From assembly GCA_947184155.2 (NCBI GenBank), contig CAMXCT020001142.1:62001-126000 (forward strand): 64,000 nucleotides of DNA. Reading direction: 5' to 3'. Of the stretch, positions 1 through 10,967 are shown piece by piece (position 1 is the first letter of the stretch; each line of letters opens with the position of its first letter). The translations under genes and the position numbers were made by a program. The DNA is from Cladocopium goreaui. Its lineage: Eukaryota; Sar; Dinophyceae; Suessiales; Symbiodiniaceae. Under the pieces are notes generated by a model. It saw only the letters and a list, made by a program, of their open reading frames with translations, did no database searches and was not told where the DNA came from.

Positions 1-402
1 GGTTGCAACTTGGGGACCACCGGACGGGACGCAACATATCTTTGAAGCGGAGGTGTTACCCTACGCTCTTGGCTCTTACTGTCTGGGGTGCTACAGTCAA
101 GGGATGCTGCATTTTTGCATTCATTGACAACGAAGCGGCCAAGTCTTCATGGATAACAGGGACGGCGACGTCCGACGTTGCCCAAAGGGTCCTACACAAT
201 GGCACACGACTTGAAGCAGACTTGGATGTTTGACCTTTTTTCTCTGGAGTGTCGACGCACTCGAGCATGGGTGATCACCCGTCCCGCGGACGATTTGAAA
301 TGTTGGAAATGCTTGGAGCACGAAGACTGAGATCACAGATGCACAAGTTCTGCAGCTCGTTGCAGACATGGATACTTCTCGAACCCACGAATGACTAGTG
401 GG
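1..402. other. Unassigned left edge
   Basis: Unique-looking sequence upstream of the giant inverted repeat. The short overlapping open frames on both strands carry no recognisable motif. I see no gene, RNA or repeat here. Confidence 0.4.
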
Positions 403-894
403 AAGCCTTTGTTGTTGTAAAAGGTCTTTGAGTTTTTACAAAAGAACCTCAAATTTGGCTTTGAATTTCAAACCAAAACGTTTTTACTTGCTCACCATTT
501 TTAACAAGATTTCCCTTGAAAGGGGTCCTCAGGGTCAATGGGGTCCTGGGCGCCTTTCACCCCAAGGACCCCTTGCAAAGGAAATTGTGTTTTTTTTCAC
601 ATTTTTTTCTTTCTAACTTAAGGGTTTGTGTTTTGTTTTTGTGCCTCCACACAACATTGCCCCAGAATGCACCTTTACCAAAATGCACGTGGTCAGGGCT
701 GGCAAATTGCACCCAACCCATGTGTTTTACCGGCTTAATATTTTACTATTTCCACCATGCTACCAAAATCCTAAGACCTGCAAGGTTCAAGGGTTCAAAG
801 CGAATGAGTTGACACTGTGATAAAGAAGCGGTGTTTTAATGATGTCACAAGTTGATGCCTGATAACTACAACATGTTCATGGTCTCAAAAAATG

Positions 895-1290
895 GCGCCT
901 TAATAGTATCTGTCAAAAAATAACGCCTTAACAGTGTCATGAGACTACGACTACGACAACGACTACGACTACGACTATGCCTCAGCCTCAGTCAAAAAAT
1001 GATGCCTTAATGGTGTCATAATGATGCCTCAGTGGTGCCAAATAAGTGATACCTCAATGGTGTCGCAAAAATGATGCCTTAATTGTGTCATAATGATGCC
1101 TGAGTGGTGTCAAATCAGTGATGCCTCAATGGTGTCACAAAAGAGATGCCTAAATGGTGTCAAAGAAGTGATGCCTTAATGGTGTCAAAGAAGTGTTGCC
1201 TTAATGGTGTCACAAAATTGATGCCTTACTGGGTGTCAAAAAAGTGATGCCTTAATGGTGTCACAACATTGATGGCGTGGTGGCGTCATG
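895..1290. repeat. Degenerate minisatellite in left arm
   Basis: An imperfect tandem array with units of roughly 20-30 bp built around tgatgccttaatggtgtca, with spacer words such as aaagaag and cacaaaa. A short run of tacgac/cgacta triplets lies inside it at about 944-980. The mirror copy is at 5310-5720 in the right arm. Confidence 0.8.
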
Positions 1291-1736
1291 CATTCATGAT
1301 GCTGTGACAGTGTCATGCAGCAGTGAAGATTGAGATATCCACCAAGTCCAGACCTCAGCGGCGCACGCTGTCAGGATGGAGTTTCCACCCCCTGTGCTTT
1401 ACATGGGTATGGCCAGACAAAATCTTGGTTCTTGGGCCATGTTCTTTTGGGCTTGAAAGCTCCCAGGTTCAAAGGTAACAAACACCAGAAAGAACATCCA
1501 AAGTCTTCAATGGGTTTTCCAACTCTTACCATCTGACATCGATGAAGCACATTTTGTCTCATACTCTTGGACCCCATCTAAAACTATCCATACTGCTACT
1601 GATTGTTTAGTGAAGTGCCAAACCCCACAAAACATGTTTGTCCCTGGATGAAACAGTCATATGGGGGGGTGCCATGGAAGTTTGAGGACACCATCTCTGG
1701 GATTCCCCCATGGCATCTTACCTTATCAATTTCATG

Positions 1737-1905
1737 GCACCATCACGGCGACACCATCACGGCATCTGATCAATTTCATGGCACCATCACAGCGCCAGTA
1801 AAAGACACCATCACGGCATCTTATCAATTTCATGGCACCATTACGGCGCCAGTAAAAGACACCATCACGGCATCTGATCAATTTCATGGCACCATGAGAA
1901 ACCAG
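1737..1905. repeat. 54-bp minisatellite, left arm
   Basis: About three units of ggcaccatcacggcgccagt followed by aaaagacaccatcacggcat and a tail ending aatttcat. The first unit is shortened: the segment gccagtaaaa is missing, so the array is out of step with its mirror in the other arm. Single units of the same family recur at about 2016-2090. Confidence 0.8.
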
Positions 1906-2827
1906 GTGTATAACCCCCATTAAATCCCATTAATAATAGATTGTTATCTAGCGTAAACCATAGTCAACAGATATATCTATAACTTTAATAGATTAGGAGT
2001 TATATACATCCCATTAAAAGACACCATCACGGCATCTTATCAATTTCATGGCACCATCACGGCGCCAGAAAAAGACACCATCACGGCATCTTGCCCACTT
2101 TCTTGAGGCCCGGATTCCTGCCTGAACTTGGTGAAGCGCATGGAGTTGTGTTCCTTGGCCTTGGTCGGATGCAGCGTGGCGCCAGGGAACCCATGGGCAA
2201 GAACATGTATGACTCCATTCCACCCAACTGCTGGCTGGCTTTTTTTGGCCACCGAGCTTTCAATCCGATGGGAGTATGCTGTGGATGAAAGATGTTGACC
2301 AAATCATATGGGTATGGCTCAAAATATTGAATCTGACACATCGATTCCCTATATGGCATTCAATCTTTTTGATGGTGATTGCGAACTATGACCTTTCAAA
2401 CTGCTAAACATCAATCTCCCCAACTCGACTTTTCAAGCAGGTTTGAACCGGAACATGTTAGAACTGAATCAATGTAACACTGGTTTTATTTCGCTATGAT
2501 GTCGTGTCGACAGATCGTAATTAAGCACATAGGATTTATTTCTCCTATTTTCCCTCAAATTTCAAATCTGCTTGACTTGGCCACCATCACATGTTGCAAA
2601 ATGTTGCAAACAAAACATTTAGAATCTTCCAGAAATGACAAGGAATATTTTGGAGGAGAACATTAACAAGCAATGAGTTATATAATGATTCAGCTCAAAA
2701 TGTTTGCAAGATCTGATGGCAGCTACAGCTCCTGTGCATTGGTGCTGGCTACAGCTTCTGTGCGTTGACTGCCGTGGTGTGCTATGTGACTGTGTGATAG
2801 GGTGTTTTTTGAATTGTTGATGTCTGC

Positions 2828-3773
2828 TGGCTGCACCTCACTTTCACCCAGACCTCTGACAGCAGGTACTAGCTACCATCAAACAGGCTGGCTGCACCTC
2901 GCTATCACCAAGACCTCTGACAGCAAGCACCGCATCGTTGGCAGAATCCACTTATGGATAAAAGGAAACTCATGAATCAGAGAAATCGACAGAAACTAAG
3001 AAATCGACGGATCACAAAAAACCGACGGATGAACAGAAATCGACGCATATCAAAAAGCCGACGGATGAAAAAAAAACGACAGATAGCCAAAAACGATGGA
3101 TGAACAGAAATCAACGGATAACCCCAAAAGACAAGGATCACAGAAAACCTCTGAGAAGAGGGGGTGGTTGGTTACAACAGAACTCTACTACAGATAAGCT
3201 GATGCCAAAGAACTGTTGAATAAAATTTTATTCTTTAGATCTTGGCCCAGGGCCCTGATAATCCTCAGATGTCTGCGTCAAATCTCCACCAGCGCCAAAT
3301 CCCATGGATCTCAGGACCCGCACAAAGATCCGTTGAATAACATTTTATTCTGCAGATCTCCCACACAAGAGCCTGAGCAACAAGGATTTGTTGATAATCA
3401 ATGGTGGGCTGCTCGATCCATCGAAAATCCAGCATGCTCTTCTTCTAGAAAAATCCGACGGTTTTTTTTGTTCCCTTATGTTCAAAAATCCGTCGGAAAT
3501 CTTGTTCTGCAAAATCCGTCGGAAAATCCAGCATGCTCTTCTTCTAGAAAATCCGGCGTTTTTTTTGTTCCCTTATGCTCAAGAATCCGTCGAAAAACTT
3601 GTTCTTCAAACTTCATCGTTTTTTGTTTCCAACGTTCGTTGAAAATGATGCACCACATGAATCAAGCGCTTTCACTTTTTTTCAATGAACAAAGGGCTGC
3701 ACCAATTGAGTGCTCAATCCTGGCAACAAGATGCCACTTCACCCTGATCTCAGCGGTTCAAGAACTCTCGCTG
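2828..3773. repeat. Spacer of the inverted repeat, with its own small repeats
   Basis: This is the loop region of the foldback. From about 2965 to 3130 a short motif like gaaatcgacggat recurs on the plus strand. From about 3420 to 3620 the opposite-sense motif aatccgtcggaaa recurs inside two tandem copies of a unit of about 100 bp (aatccagcatgctcttcttc starts each). The outer parts of the spacer are therefore weakly complementary too. A reading frame spans 3216-3878, but it consists largely of these repeats and I do not treat it as a gene. Confidence 0.6.
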
Positions 3774-4699
3774 GCAGACATCAACAATTCAAAAGACACC
3801 CTATCACACAGTCACATAGCACATCACGGCAGTCAACGCACAGAAGCTGTAGCCAGCACCAATGCACAGGAGCTGTAGCTGCCATCAGATGTTGCAAACA
3901 TTTTGAGCTGAATCATTATATAACTCATTGCTTGTTAATGTTCTCCTCCAAAATATTCCTTGTCATTTCTGGAAGATTCTAAATGTTTTGTTTGCAACAT
4001 TTTGCAACATGTGATGGTGGCCAAGTCAAGCAGATTTGAAATTTGAGGGAAAATAGGAGAAATAAATCCTATGTGCTTATTTACGATCTATTGACACGAC
4101 ATCATAGCGAAATAAAACCAGTGTTACATTGATTCAGTTCTAACATGTTCCGGTTCAAACCTGCTTGAAAAGTCGAGTTGGGGAGATTGATGTTTAGCAG
4201 TTTGAAAGGTCATAGTTCGCAATCACCATCAAAAAGATTGAATGCCATAGGGAATGGATGTGTCAGATTCAATATTTTGAGCCATACCCATATGATTTGG
4301 TCAACATCTTTCATCCCCAGCATACTCCCATCGGATTGAAGCTCGGTGGCCAAAAAAAGCCAGCCAGCAGTTGGGTGGAATGGAGTCATACATGTTCTTG
4401 CCCATGGGTTCCCTGGCGCCACGCTGCATCCGGCCAAGGCCAAGGAACACAACTCCATGCGCTTCACCAAGTTCAGGCAGGAACCCGGGCCTCAAGAAAG
4501 TGGGCAAGATGCCGTGATGGTGTCTTTTTTCTGGCGCCGTGATGGTGCCATGAAATTGATAAGATGCCGTGATGGTGTCTTTTAATGGGATGTATATAAC
4601 TCCTAATCTATTAAAGTTATAGATATATCTGTTAACTATGGTTTACGCTAGATAACAATCTATTATTAATGGGATCTAATGGGGGTTATACACCTGGTT

Positions 4700-4890
4700 T
4701 CTCATGGTGCCATGAAATTGATGAGATGCCGTGATGGTGTCTTTTACTGGCGCCGTAATGGTGCCATGAAATTGAACAGATGCCGTGATGGTGTCTTTTA
4801 CTGGCGCTGTGATGGTGCCATGAAATTGATCAGATGCCGTGATGGTGTCTTTTACTGGCGCCGTGATGGTGCCATGAAATTGATAAGGTA
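4700..4890. repeat. 54-bp minisatellite, right arm
   Basis: Mirror of the array at 1737-1905, here with three full units plus a partial, written ggtgccatgaaattgat...gatggtgtcttttactggcg. It is longer than its partner, so the arms have changed copy number independently since duplication. Confidence 0.8.
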
Positions 4891-5309
4891 AGATGCCATG
4901 GGGGAATCCCAGAGATGGTGTCCTCAAACTTCCATGGCACCCCCCCATATGACTGTTTCATCCAGGGACAAACATGTTTTGTGGGGTTTGGCACTTCACT
5001 AAACAATCAGTAGCAGTATGGATAGTTTTAGATGGGGTCCAAGACTATGAGACAAAATGTGCTTCATCGATGTCAGATGGTAAGAGTTGGAAACCCATTG
5101 AAGACTTTGGATGTTCTTTCTGGTGTTTGTTACCTTTGAACCTGGGAGCTTTCAAGCCCAAAAGAACATGGCCCAAGAACCAAGATTTTGTTTGGCCATA
5201 CCCATGCAAAGCCCAGGGGGTGGAAACTCCATCCTGACAGCGTGCGCCGCTGAGGTCTGGACTTGTTGGATATCTCAATCTTCACTGCTGCATGACACTG
5301 TCACAGCAT

Positions 5310-5720
5310 CATGAATGCATGACGCCACCACGGCATCAATGTTGTGACACCATTAAGGCATCACTTTTTTGACACCAGTAAGGCATCAATTTTGTGACAC
5401 CATTAAGGCAACACTTCTTTGACACCATTAAGGCATCACTTCTTTGACACCATTTAGGCATCTCTTTTGTGACACCATTGAGGCATCACTGATTTGACAC
5501 CACTCAGGCATCATTATGATACCATTAAGGCATCATTTTTGCGACACCATTGAGGTATCACTTATTTGGCACCACTGAGGCATCATTATGACACCATTAA
5601 GGCATCATTTTTTGACTGAAGCTGAGGCATAGTCATAGTCGTAGTCGTAGTCGTCGTCGTAGTCGTAGTCTCATGACACTGTTAAGGCGTTATTTTTTGA
5701 CAGATACTATGAAGGCGCCA
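5310..5720. repeat. Degenerate minisatellite in right arm
   Basis: Mirror of 895-1290, with units such as gacaccattaaggcatcac and a run of gtagtcgtagtc near 5640-5670. Confidence 0.8.
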
Positions 5721-6219
5721 TTTTTTGACACCATGAACATGTTGTAGTTATCAGGCATCAACTTGTGACATCATTAAAACACCCCTTCTTTATCACAGTG
5801 TCAACTCATTCCCTTTGAACCCTTGAACCTTGCAGGTCTTAGGATTTTGGTAGCATGGTGGAAATAGTAAAATATTAAGCCGGTAAAACACATGGGTTGG
5901 GTGTAATTTGCCAGCCCTGACCAAGTGCATTTTGGTAAAGGTGCATTTTGGAGCAATGTTGTATGGAGGCACAAAAACAAAACACAAACCCTTAAGTTAG
6001 AAAGAAAAAAATGTGAAAAAAACATAATTTCCTTTGAAAGGGGTCCTTGGGGTGAAAGGCGCCCAGGACCCCATTGACCCTGAGGACCCCTTTCAAGGGA
6101 AATCTTGTTAAAAATGGTGAGCAAGTAAAAACGTTTTGGTTTGAAATTCAACGCCAAATTTGAGGTTCTTTTGTAAAAACTCAAAGACCTTTTACAACAA
6201 CAAAGGCTTTGGGGCTGCT

Positions 6220-7997
6220 GGCTGGGGTCTCGAATCTCCCCCAAGCTTAGGATGAGAAAAAGGGTGCTCCAGTGCGATTCTGGTTTCCATCTGTCTGCAA
6301 TGTCAGTTTTTGCTGTGATGTTTAGTTTAATTTTTCCACGACATGTCCGACGATCCATTCGTTTTGATTTTTTGTTTATACGATCGAGCGCCGTGCGACG
6401 TTTTTATTTGAGACGCTTTGTACGCGTAATTGTTTGTGTGGGTGGTTTGAGATAAGCATTGTTCTGCGTAGCAGATAAAGCTTTATCTTGCACACCCATA
6501 ACCATGCGTGCTGTCGTTTGCTGTGAATGCACAGCTATGTGGCACGCTTCCCGCGCTCCTCTGTTTACGCCTGCGCCTCCTCGCGTCTCCTGCACACGTG
6601 GCATGTGCGGCACTTCAATCTTATGTGGCAGGTGCACGTGGAAACCAACCTGAAATGCTGAGTTATTTGTGCACCATGTTTTATTTTGTTTCCTCCGGTT
6701 TTTGCACACCAAAACTTGGAAATGTTGTTTGAACTCATCATAAAGAAATGTGAGATTGTACAGTTGACATTTCAACTTCAGTAACCTACCTTGTGTTTTG
6801 TAAGGGCTGTAAACCGTATTGTGCTTGCACTCTGTTTGCACTTTATATTCCCGTTGTTTCGGCTGAGTGGTGGGTGGGTGGGTCTTTTTTGCCCGCTTCG
6901 CTCCTCGCGTTGTTTTTGTTCACCCACCCACCCACCACTGCACAAAACCAACACAAGGATCTCCATTTCTGGCCACACCCCCAGCCCTGGCTGGGGTCTC
7001 GAATCTCCACCGAGCTTAAGATGAGAAAAAGGGTGCTCCAGTGCGATCCTGGTTTCCATCTGTCTGCAATGTCAGTTTTTGCTGTGATGTTTAGTTTAAT
7101 TTTTCCACGACATGTCCGACGATCCATTCGTTTTGATATTTTGTTTATACGATCGAGCGCCGTGCGACGTTTTTATTTGAGACGCTTTGTACGCGTAATT
7201 GTTTGCGTGGGTGGTTTGAGATAAGCATTTTTCTGCGTAGCAGATAAAGCTTTATCTTGCACACCCATAACCATGCGTGCTGTCGTTTGCTGTGAATGCA
7301 CAGCTATGTGGCACGCTTCCCGCGCTCCTCTGTTTACGCCTGCGCCTCCTCGCGTCTCCTGCGCACGTGGCATGTGCGGCACTTCAATCTTATGTGGCAG
7401 GTGCACGTGGAAACCAACCTGAAATGCTGAGTTGTTTGTGCACCATGTTTTATTTTGTTTCCTCCGGTTTTTGCACACCAAAACTTGGAAACGTTGTTTG
7501 AACTCATCATAAAGAAATGTGAGATTGTACAGTTGACATTTCAACTTCAGTAACCTACCTTGTGTTTTGTAAGGGCTGTAAACCGTATTGTGCTTGCACT
7601 CTGTTTGCACTTTATATTCCCGTTGTTTCGGCTGAGTGGTGGGTGGGTGGGTCTTTTTTGCCCGCTTCGCTCCTCGCGTTGTTTTTGTTCACCCACCCAC
7701 CCACCACTGCACAAAACCAACACAAGGATCTCCATTTCTGGCCACACCCCCAGCCCTAACTGGCTGGGGTCTCGAATCTCCACCGAGCTTAAGATGAGAA
7801 AAAGGGTGCTCCAGTGCGATCCTGGTTTCCATCTGTCTGCAATGTCAGTTTTTGCTGTGATGTTTATTTTAATTTTTCCACGACATGTCCGACGATCCAT
7901 TCGTTTCGATTTTTTGTTTATACGATCGAGCGCCGTGCGACGTTTTTATTTGAGACGCTTTGTACGCGTAATTGTTTGCGTGGGTGGTTTGGGATTT
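6220..7997 (+). repeat. 769-bp tandem unit, about 2.3 copies
   Basis: The unit begins ggctggggtctcgaatct at 6220, 6989 and 7762, so the first two units are 769 and 773 bp and the third stops after about 230 bp. Copies one and two are nearly identical. A minus-strand frame of 145 codons (6404-6841 and 7173-7610) is preserved in both full copies, but recent duplication alone explains this and the protein has no motif I recognise. The third copy breaks off around 7990-8000, where copia-derived sequence begins. Confidence 0.92.
6867..6938. other. Perfect 17-bp hairpin with G-rich arm
   Basis: gtggtgggtgggtgggt (6867-6883) pairs perfectly with acccacccacccaccac (6922-6938) across a 38-nt loop. 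The G-rich arm has four GGG-type runs and might alternatively form a quadruplex. The same structure recurs in the next unit at 7636-7652 and 7691-7707. Confidence 0.8.
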
Positions 7998-8025
7998 GAG
8001 ATAAGAGTTTGAGAGGCCTAGAGGT

Positions 8026-9804
8026 GTGAAACGAGGTATTGATGAACTAAACGATGGAATGGAGTGCGTTTTCGATGCTGAAGTTAGGGACGGACTTTGG
8101 ACACATGAGGATTTGTGCAGCATTGTGACTTATCCATGTTTGGTTGAAGAGAGTTCTGCAGCAAGTATCATGTTTGGGAGTAATCCTCAAAGCGAAGTCA
8201 TTGATTTTTGTGGAGTGAAAGCAACAGTTTGGGTTCCAAGTGAAGCTGTTGATGATAGCACCATGGGTAACTTACCAGGGGATAAAACGCTTAATGATAT
8301 GAAGACCGAGATACGTAACCTGACCCGGTGTACAGCTGGTATTCCCGAAAAGATGAGGAAGCTCAAGCGTTTTGTGCAAAGCACAACACAAAAGTATTGA
8401 CATCCCGATGGGTTACGATCCATAAAATCACTGACGGACAAGATGGAGTGCGTTCTAGGATCGTAGTCAAAGACTTTGCATCCACAAAGGCGAAAAGTAG
8501 TGGTGTTTCGTCGCCAACACCTTCTACTGAAGGTCTGAAATCAGTACCCGCCCTCGCAGCGCAAGAAAAGATGTTTTGAACAGGATTAGATGTCAGCGCC
8601 GCGTTCATGCATACTCCATTGCGTTCGCATTGTAAGTACATGATCAAGATGCCATTGAGCCTAACTTGGGAGGATGGGTCTCCGATCTATCTTGAACTGA
8701 AACGTGCTCTTAATGGTCTTCGACCAGCGTCGGGGGAGTGGTTACACGGTTACGCTATGTAACTTCCATTGTGAAACCTATGAACTTGACTGCTGATGAG
8801 AGGGAACCATGTATTTTAGCTGGACCCGAAGGACTTGTTGTTATTTATGTTGACGACGTTTTGATAGCTAGTCCACATGAGGGTTTTGCCAAGAAGATCC
8901 ATGAGTTGTTGAACTCTGTTGTACCCACCAAGATAACCGGGAGTGTTCACCCTTCAAAGGGGGGTCAACTTAAATTTGTGGGTAGGATCATCAAAAGATG
9001 GCCTCGTGAACCGAAACTATTCATTTCTGTTGAACCGACGTATTTGGACAGTTCTTTTTCGGATTATCAGATTGGGAGCAACTGGAGAACGAAATCTGCT
9101 GGTGTTGCAGTGCCAAACATTCGAACGACTCTGGAGCAGCCTGGAGAGAGCCCATTGCTGAGCAATGAAGCTCATGCGAAATATCGACGTGCTCTTGGGA
9201 AACTGGCCTGGCTTTCACAAACCAGGGATGACATACATATGATGGTGTGTATTTTATCTACAGGTCAAGCAGCTCCAACAGAACGTCATGAAAGGGCTTT
9301 GAGACAGGTATACTTCGTTGGTTGTTTCGTGATGGCTTGGATGTTTAACTTTTCCAAGTGATGGTGAAGTAGGTAGTGAAGATTACCTTTTGACTGGGTA
9401 CTGTGATGCTAGTCATGCCCCAATGCGGTCGACTAAGAGAAAGGGAATTAGTGGAGCTGCAATCATCTTCTGCAACTGTTTGATCAAGAGCTATGCACGT
9501 CAACAAACAGCCGTGTCGCTGTCAACATGTGAAAGTGAATTGTTCGGGATTCAAGCAGTTATCCAAGAACTTTTGGGTTTACGCCAATTGGTGCTACGTC
9601 TTGTGGAATCATTGGGGAATCCAGAGTAAACTTCCAAAGGGGGTGATTGTTAAGACTGATTCAGCTTCAGCTCGTGACCTGCTGGACGCGAGTGATGTGC
9701 CCAGGCGTTCACGCCACACTGAGGTGAGAATCTATTGGGTTCGAGAACAATTGGAATCCCAAAGGGTTGTCATTGTTTGGACGATGGGTAGTGAAAAATC
9801 CTAG
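8026..9804 (+). pseudogene. Broken copia Pol: reverse transcriptase and RNase H
   Basis: Successive pieces in three frames line up with copia Pol. 8026-8330 resembles the linker before the polymerase. 8328-8579 carries the RT start (SRWVTIHKITDGQDGVRSRI and SPTPSTEGLK). 8580-8750 reads GLDVSAAFMHTPL and LKRALNGLRPASGEW after an in-frame TGA at 8577. 8738-9361 has the catalytic YVDD at 8846-8857. 9390-9629 starts RNase H with GYCDASHA and continues to RQQTAVSLSTCESELFGIQA. 9493-9804 finishes it with TDSASARDLLDASDVPRRSR. The frameshifts are too close together to be introns. RT would copy the element RNA and RNase H would remove the template, but this copy cannot encode a complete enzyme. Confidence 0.88.
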
Positions 9805-10603
9805 TGATATGATGACCAAAGTGTTGGATACCCGTAATTTCAAAGGGTATCGTGAATGGTTGGGTTTTGTTGCAGGCGAAGGTATTCTTGCTATTTCGAG
9901 GTTACCAGCCCAGATGATGTCTGAGACACCTGAGAATGAGGAACTGGCCGCACTGATGAAACCAGGTGGAACTAATGGGCTGGTAATCATCGAACTTTGT
10001 TGTGACGTAGACTCATCTTTACGTGCTGTTTGTGAAGAATGGGGGATAACGTATTTGGGGTTTCAGAAAAAAGCAGAAGAAGCTTCGACCGTGAAATTGC
10101 TTCGTGAGCAAGTTGACGAGGAGAGAAGGCAGGGATCGAAACATGTCCACATGCACGCAAGTTGTCCATGTACTGCTGGTTCACCCATAAGAAATCTTAG
10201 TGGGAATGGAAACTATGACTTTCGTTTTGCAGAGTTGGAAGAGATCGTGAAACGATTGCCAGAGTATGAGAAGATTGCAGATGGAACGTCATTAGAATGG
10301 CAAGTGTGCAATAGCTTGTGGAAGTGTGACGGTGTTGAGAAACGTTTGAAAACGATGAAACTCACACATGAGGGTCTTGTTGCACTTTGCAGAGTGGGAT
10401 ATGTATCCAGCCATGGTCTTCCCATAGGGAAACGATTGAAGTTTGTTTCAAATAAACAGGGTTTCGCAAGTTACATGGCACAATTCAAAGACTGTTTTTG
10501 TGCTTCACATGCTCCTTTCACTTCAGTTGATTGGGCTCAGACTGGACTGTATAATCGGACCTTAGCCAGTAAGATCCTTAAGGGAATTTTGGCTTCGAGG
10601 TAG
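9767..10603 (+). pseudogene. Copia C-terminal end with methyltransferase-like extension
   Basis: The first 30 residues (VVKNPSDMMTKVLDTRNFKG) are the usual copia tail after RNase H. About 240 further residues follow that ordinary plant or yeast copia proteins lack. They contain LVIIELCCDVDSSLRAVCEE, which resembles the SAM-binding motif I region of class I methyltransferases, and about 45 residues later ASCPCTAGSP, resembling the PC loop of cytosine-5 DNA methyltransferases. The rest (to 10603) is predicted soluble and has no other motif I know. This frame is intact for 278 codons but is separated from RNase H by a frameshift. The methyltransferase reading is inferred from motif spacing only; a structural rather than enzymatic role is possible. 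Confidence 0.6.
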
Positions 10604-10628
10604 TTTCACTACGTTGTTGCAGCTAAGT

Positions 10629-10967
10629 ATGAATGCCACTGACTCTGGACTGAGCGAACCTGTTGGGTTTGAGACTGTGGTTGTGTGCATACTTGTGCTC
10701 ACTTTCTTGAGCGGTTGTGTCACCGGTGGTTGCACAGTTTGGCTGTATTGGTCAAAACCTCGAAGGGGGGCTGGTGTTGATCGTTCTGTGATGACCAATG
10801 AGGGGTCTAGGGACAATTCAACTTCTGTGGCTGGTGAAAAGTGTCATATTCAGACTTGTCACCATGTTTTAGCCAGAGCTAGTTCAGTGCGTGTTTCACC
10901 TTCTACTGTAAGGCATGAAGGTATGAGGCTGATTCGACCATGTGAGGATTGTCAACCACTTCGGTAG
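10629..10967 (+). CDS. Small one-pass membrane protein of copia element
   Basis: This is an intact ORF of about 112 residues starting at the ATG at 10629, 26 bp after the Pol tail stops. A hydrophobic segment (residues about 16-40, including VVVCILVLTFLSGCVTGG) is followed by a basic stretch (WSKPRRGAG) and a polar Ser/Thr/His/Cys-rich tail. The charge pattern predicts an outside N-terminus and a cytoplasmic tail. There is no signal peptide, protease site or fusion peptide that would support calling it an envelope gene. The role is unknown. A similarly built ORF lies in the tyrosine-recombinase retrotransposon at 52827-53312. Confidence 0.5.
   Translation: MNATDSGLSEPVGFETVVVCILVLTFLSGCVTGGCTVWLYWSKPRRGAGVDRSVMTNEGSRDNSTSVAGEKCHIQTCHHVLARASSVRVSPSTVRHEGMRLIRPCEDCQPLR

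Larger units (their letters stand above)
403..2827 (+). repeat. Left arm of 2.4 kb inverted repeat
   Basis: This stretch matches the reverse complement of 3774-6209 almost base for base, with scattered substitutions and small copy-number differences. The outer ends pair at aagccttt (403) with aaaggctt (ending 6209). The inner ends pair at tgtctgc (2827) with gcagaca (starting 3774). It contains no convincing gene. Small open frames occur at mirrored positions in both arms, as expected of a duplicated non-coding sequence. It could be a foldback element or an inverted segmental duplication. No target-site duplication is visible at the outer ends. Confidence 0.93.
3774..6209 (-). repeat. Right arm of 2.4 kb inverted repeat
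   Basis: Reverse-complement copy of 403-2827. Identity looks high over the whole length, with single substitutions and small indels. The arm ends 10 bp before the first unit of the 769-bp tandem array at 6220. A transcript crossing the whole structure would fold into a long hairpin; this is an inference from the geometry. Confidence 0.93.
8026..10967 (+). mobile_element. Degenerate Ty1/copia retrotransposon, 5'-truncated
   Basis: The order linker, reverse transcriptase, RNase H, C-terminal extension and small membrane ORF runs continuously on the plus strand. Gag, protease and integrase sequence is absent; the element is cut off where the 769-bp array ends. The reading frame changes at least five times and contains an in-frame stop, so this copy is dead. 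No second long terminal repeat is present in the window, so the LTR boundaries cannot be fixed. Confidence 0.85.

Noticed and set aside
6404..7610. 145-codon minus-strand frame kept in two tandem copies
   Set aside because: The copies are recent duplicates, so preservation is uninformative. No domain was recognised.
10629..10967. Envelope protein of a retrovirus-like element
   Set aside because: There is only one hydrophobic segment and no signal peptide, cleavage site or fusion peptide. Membrane ORF of unknown role is the most that can be said.
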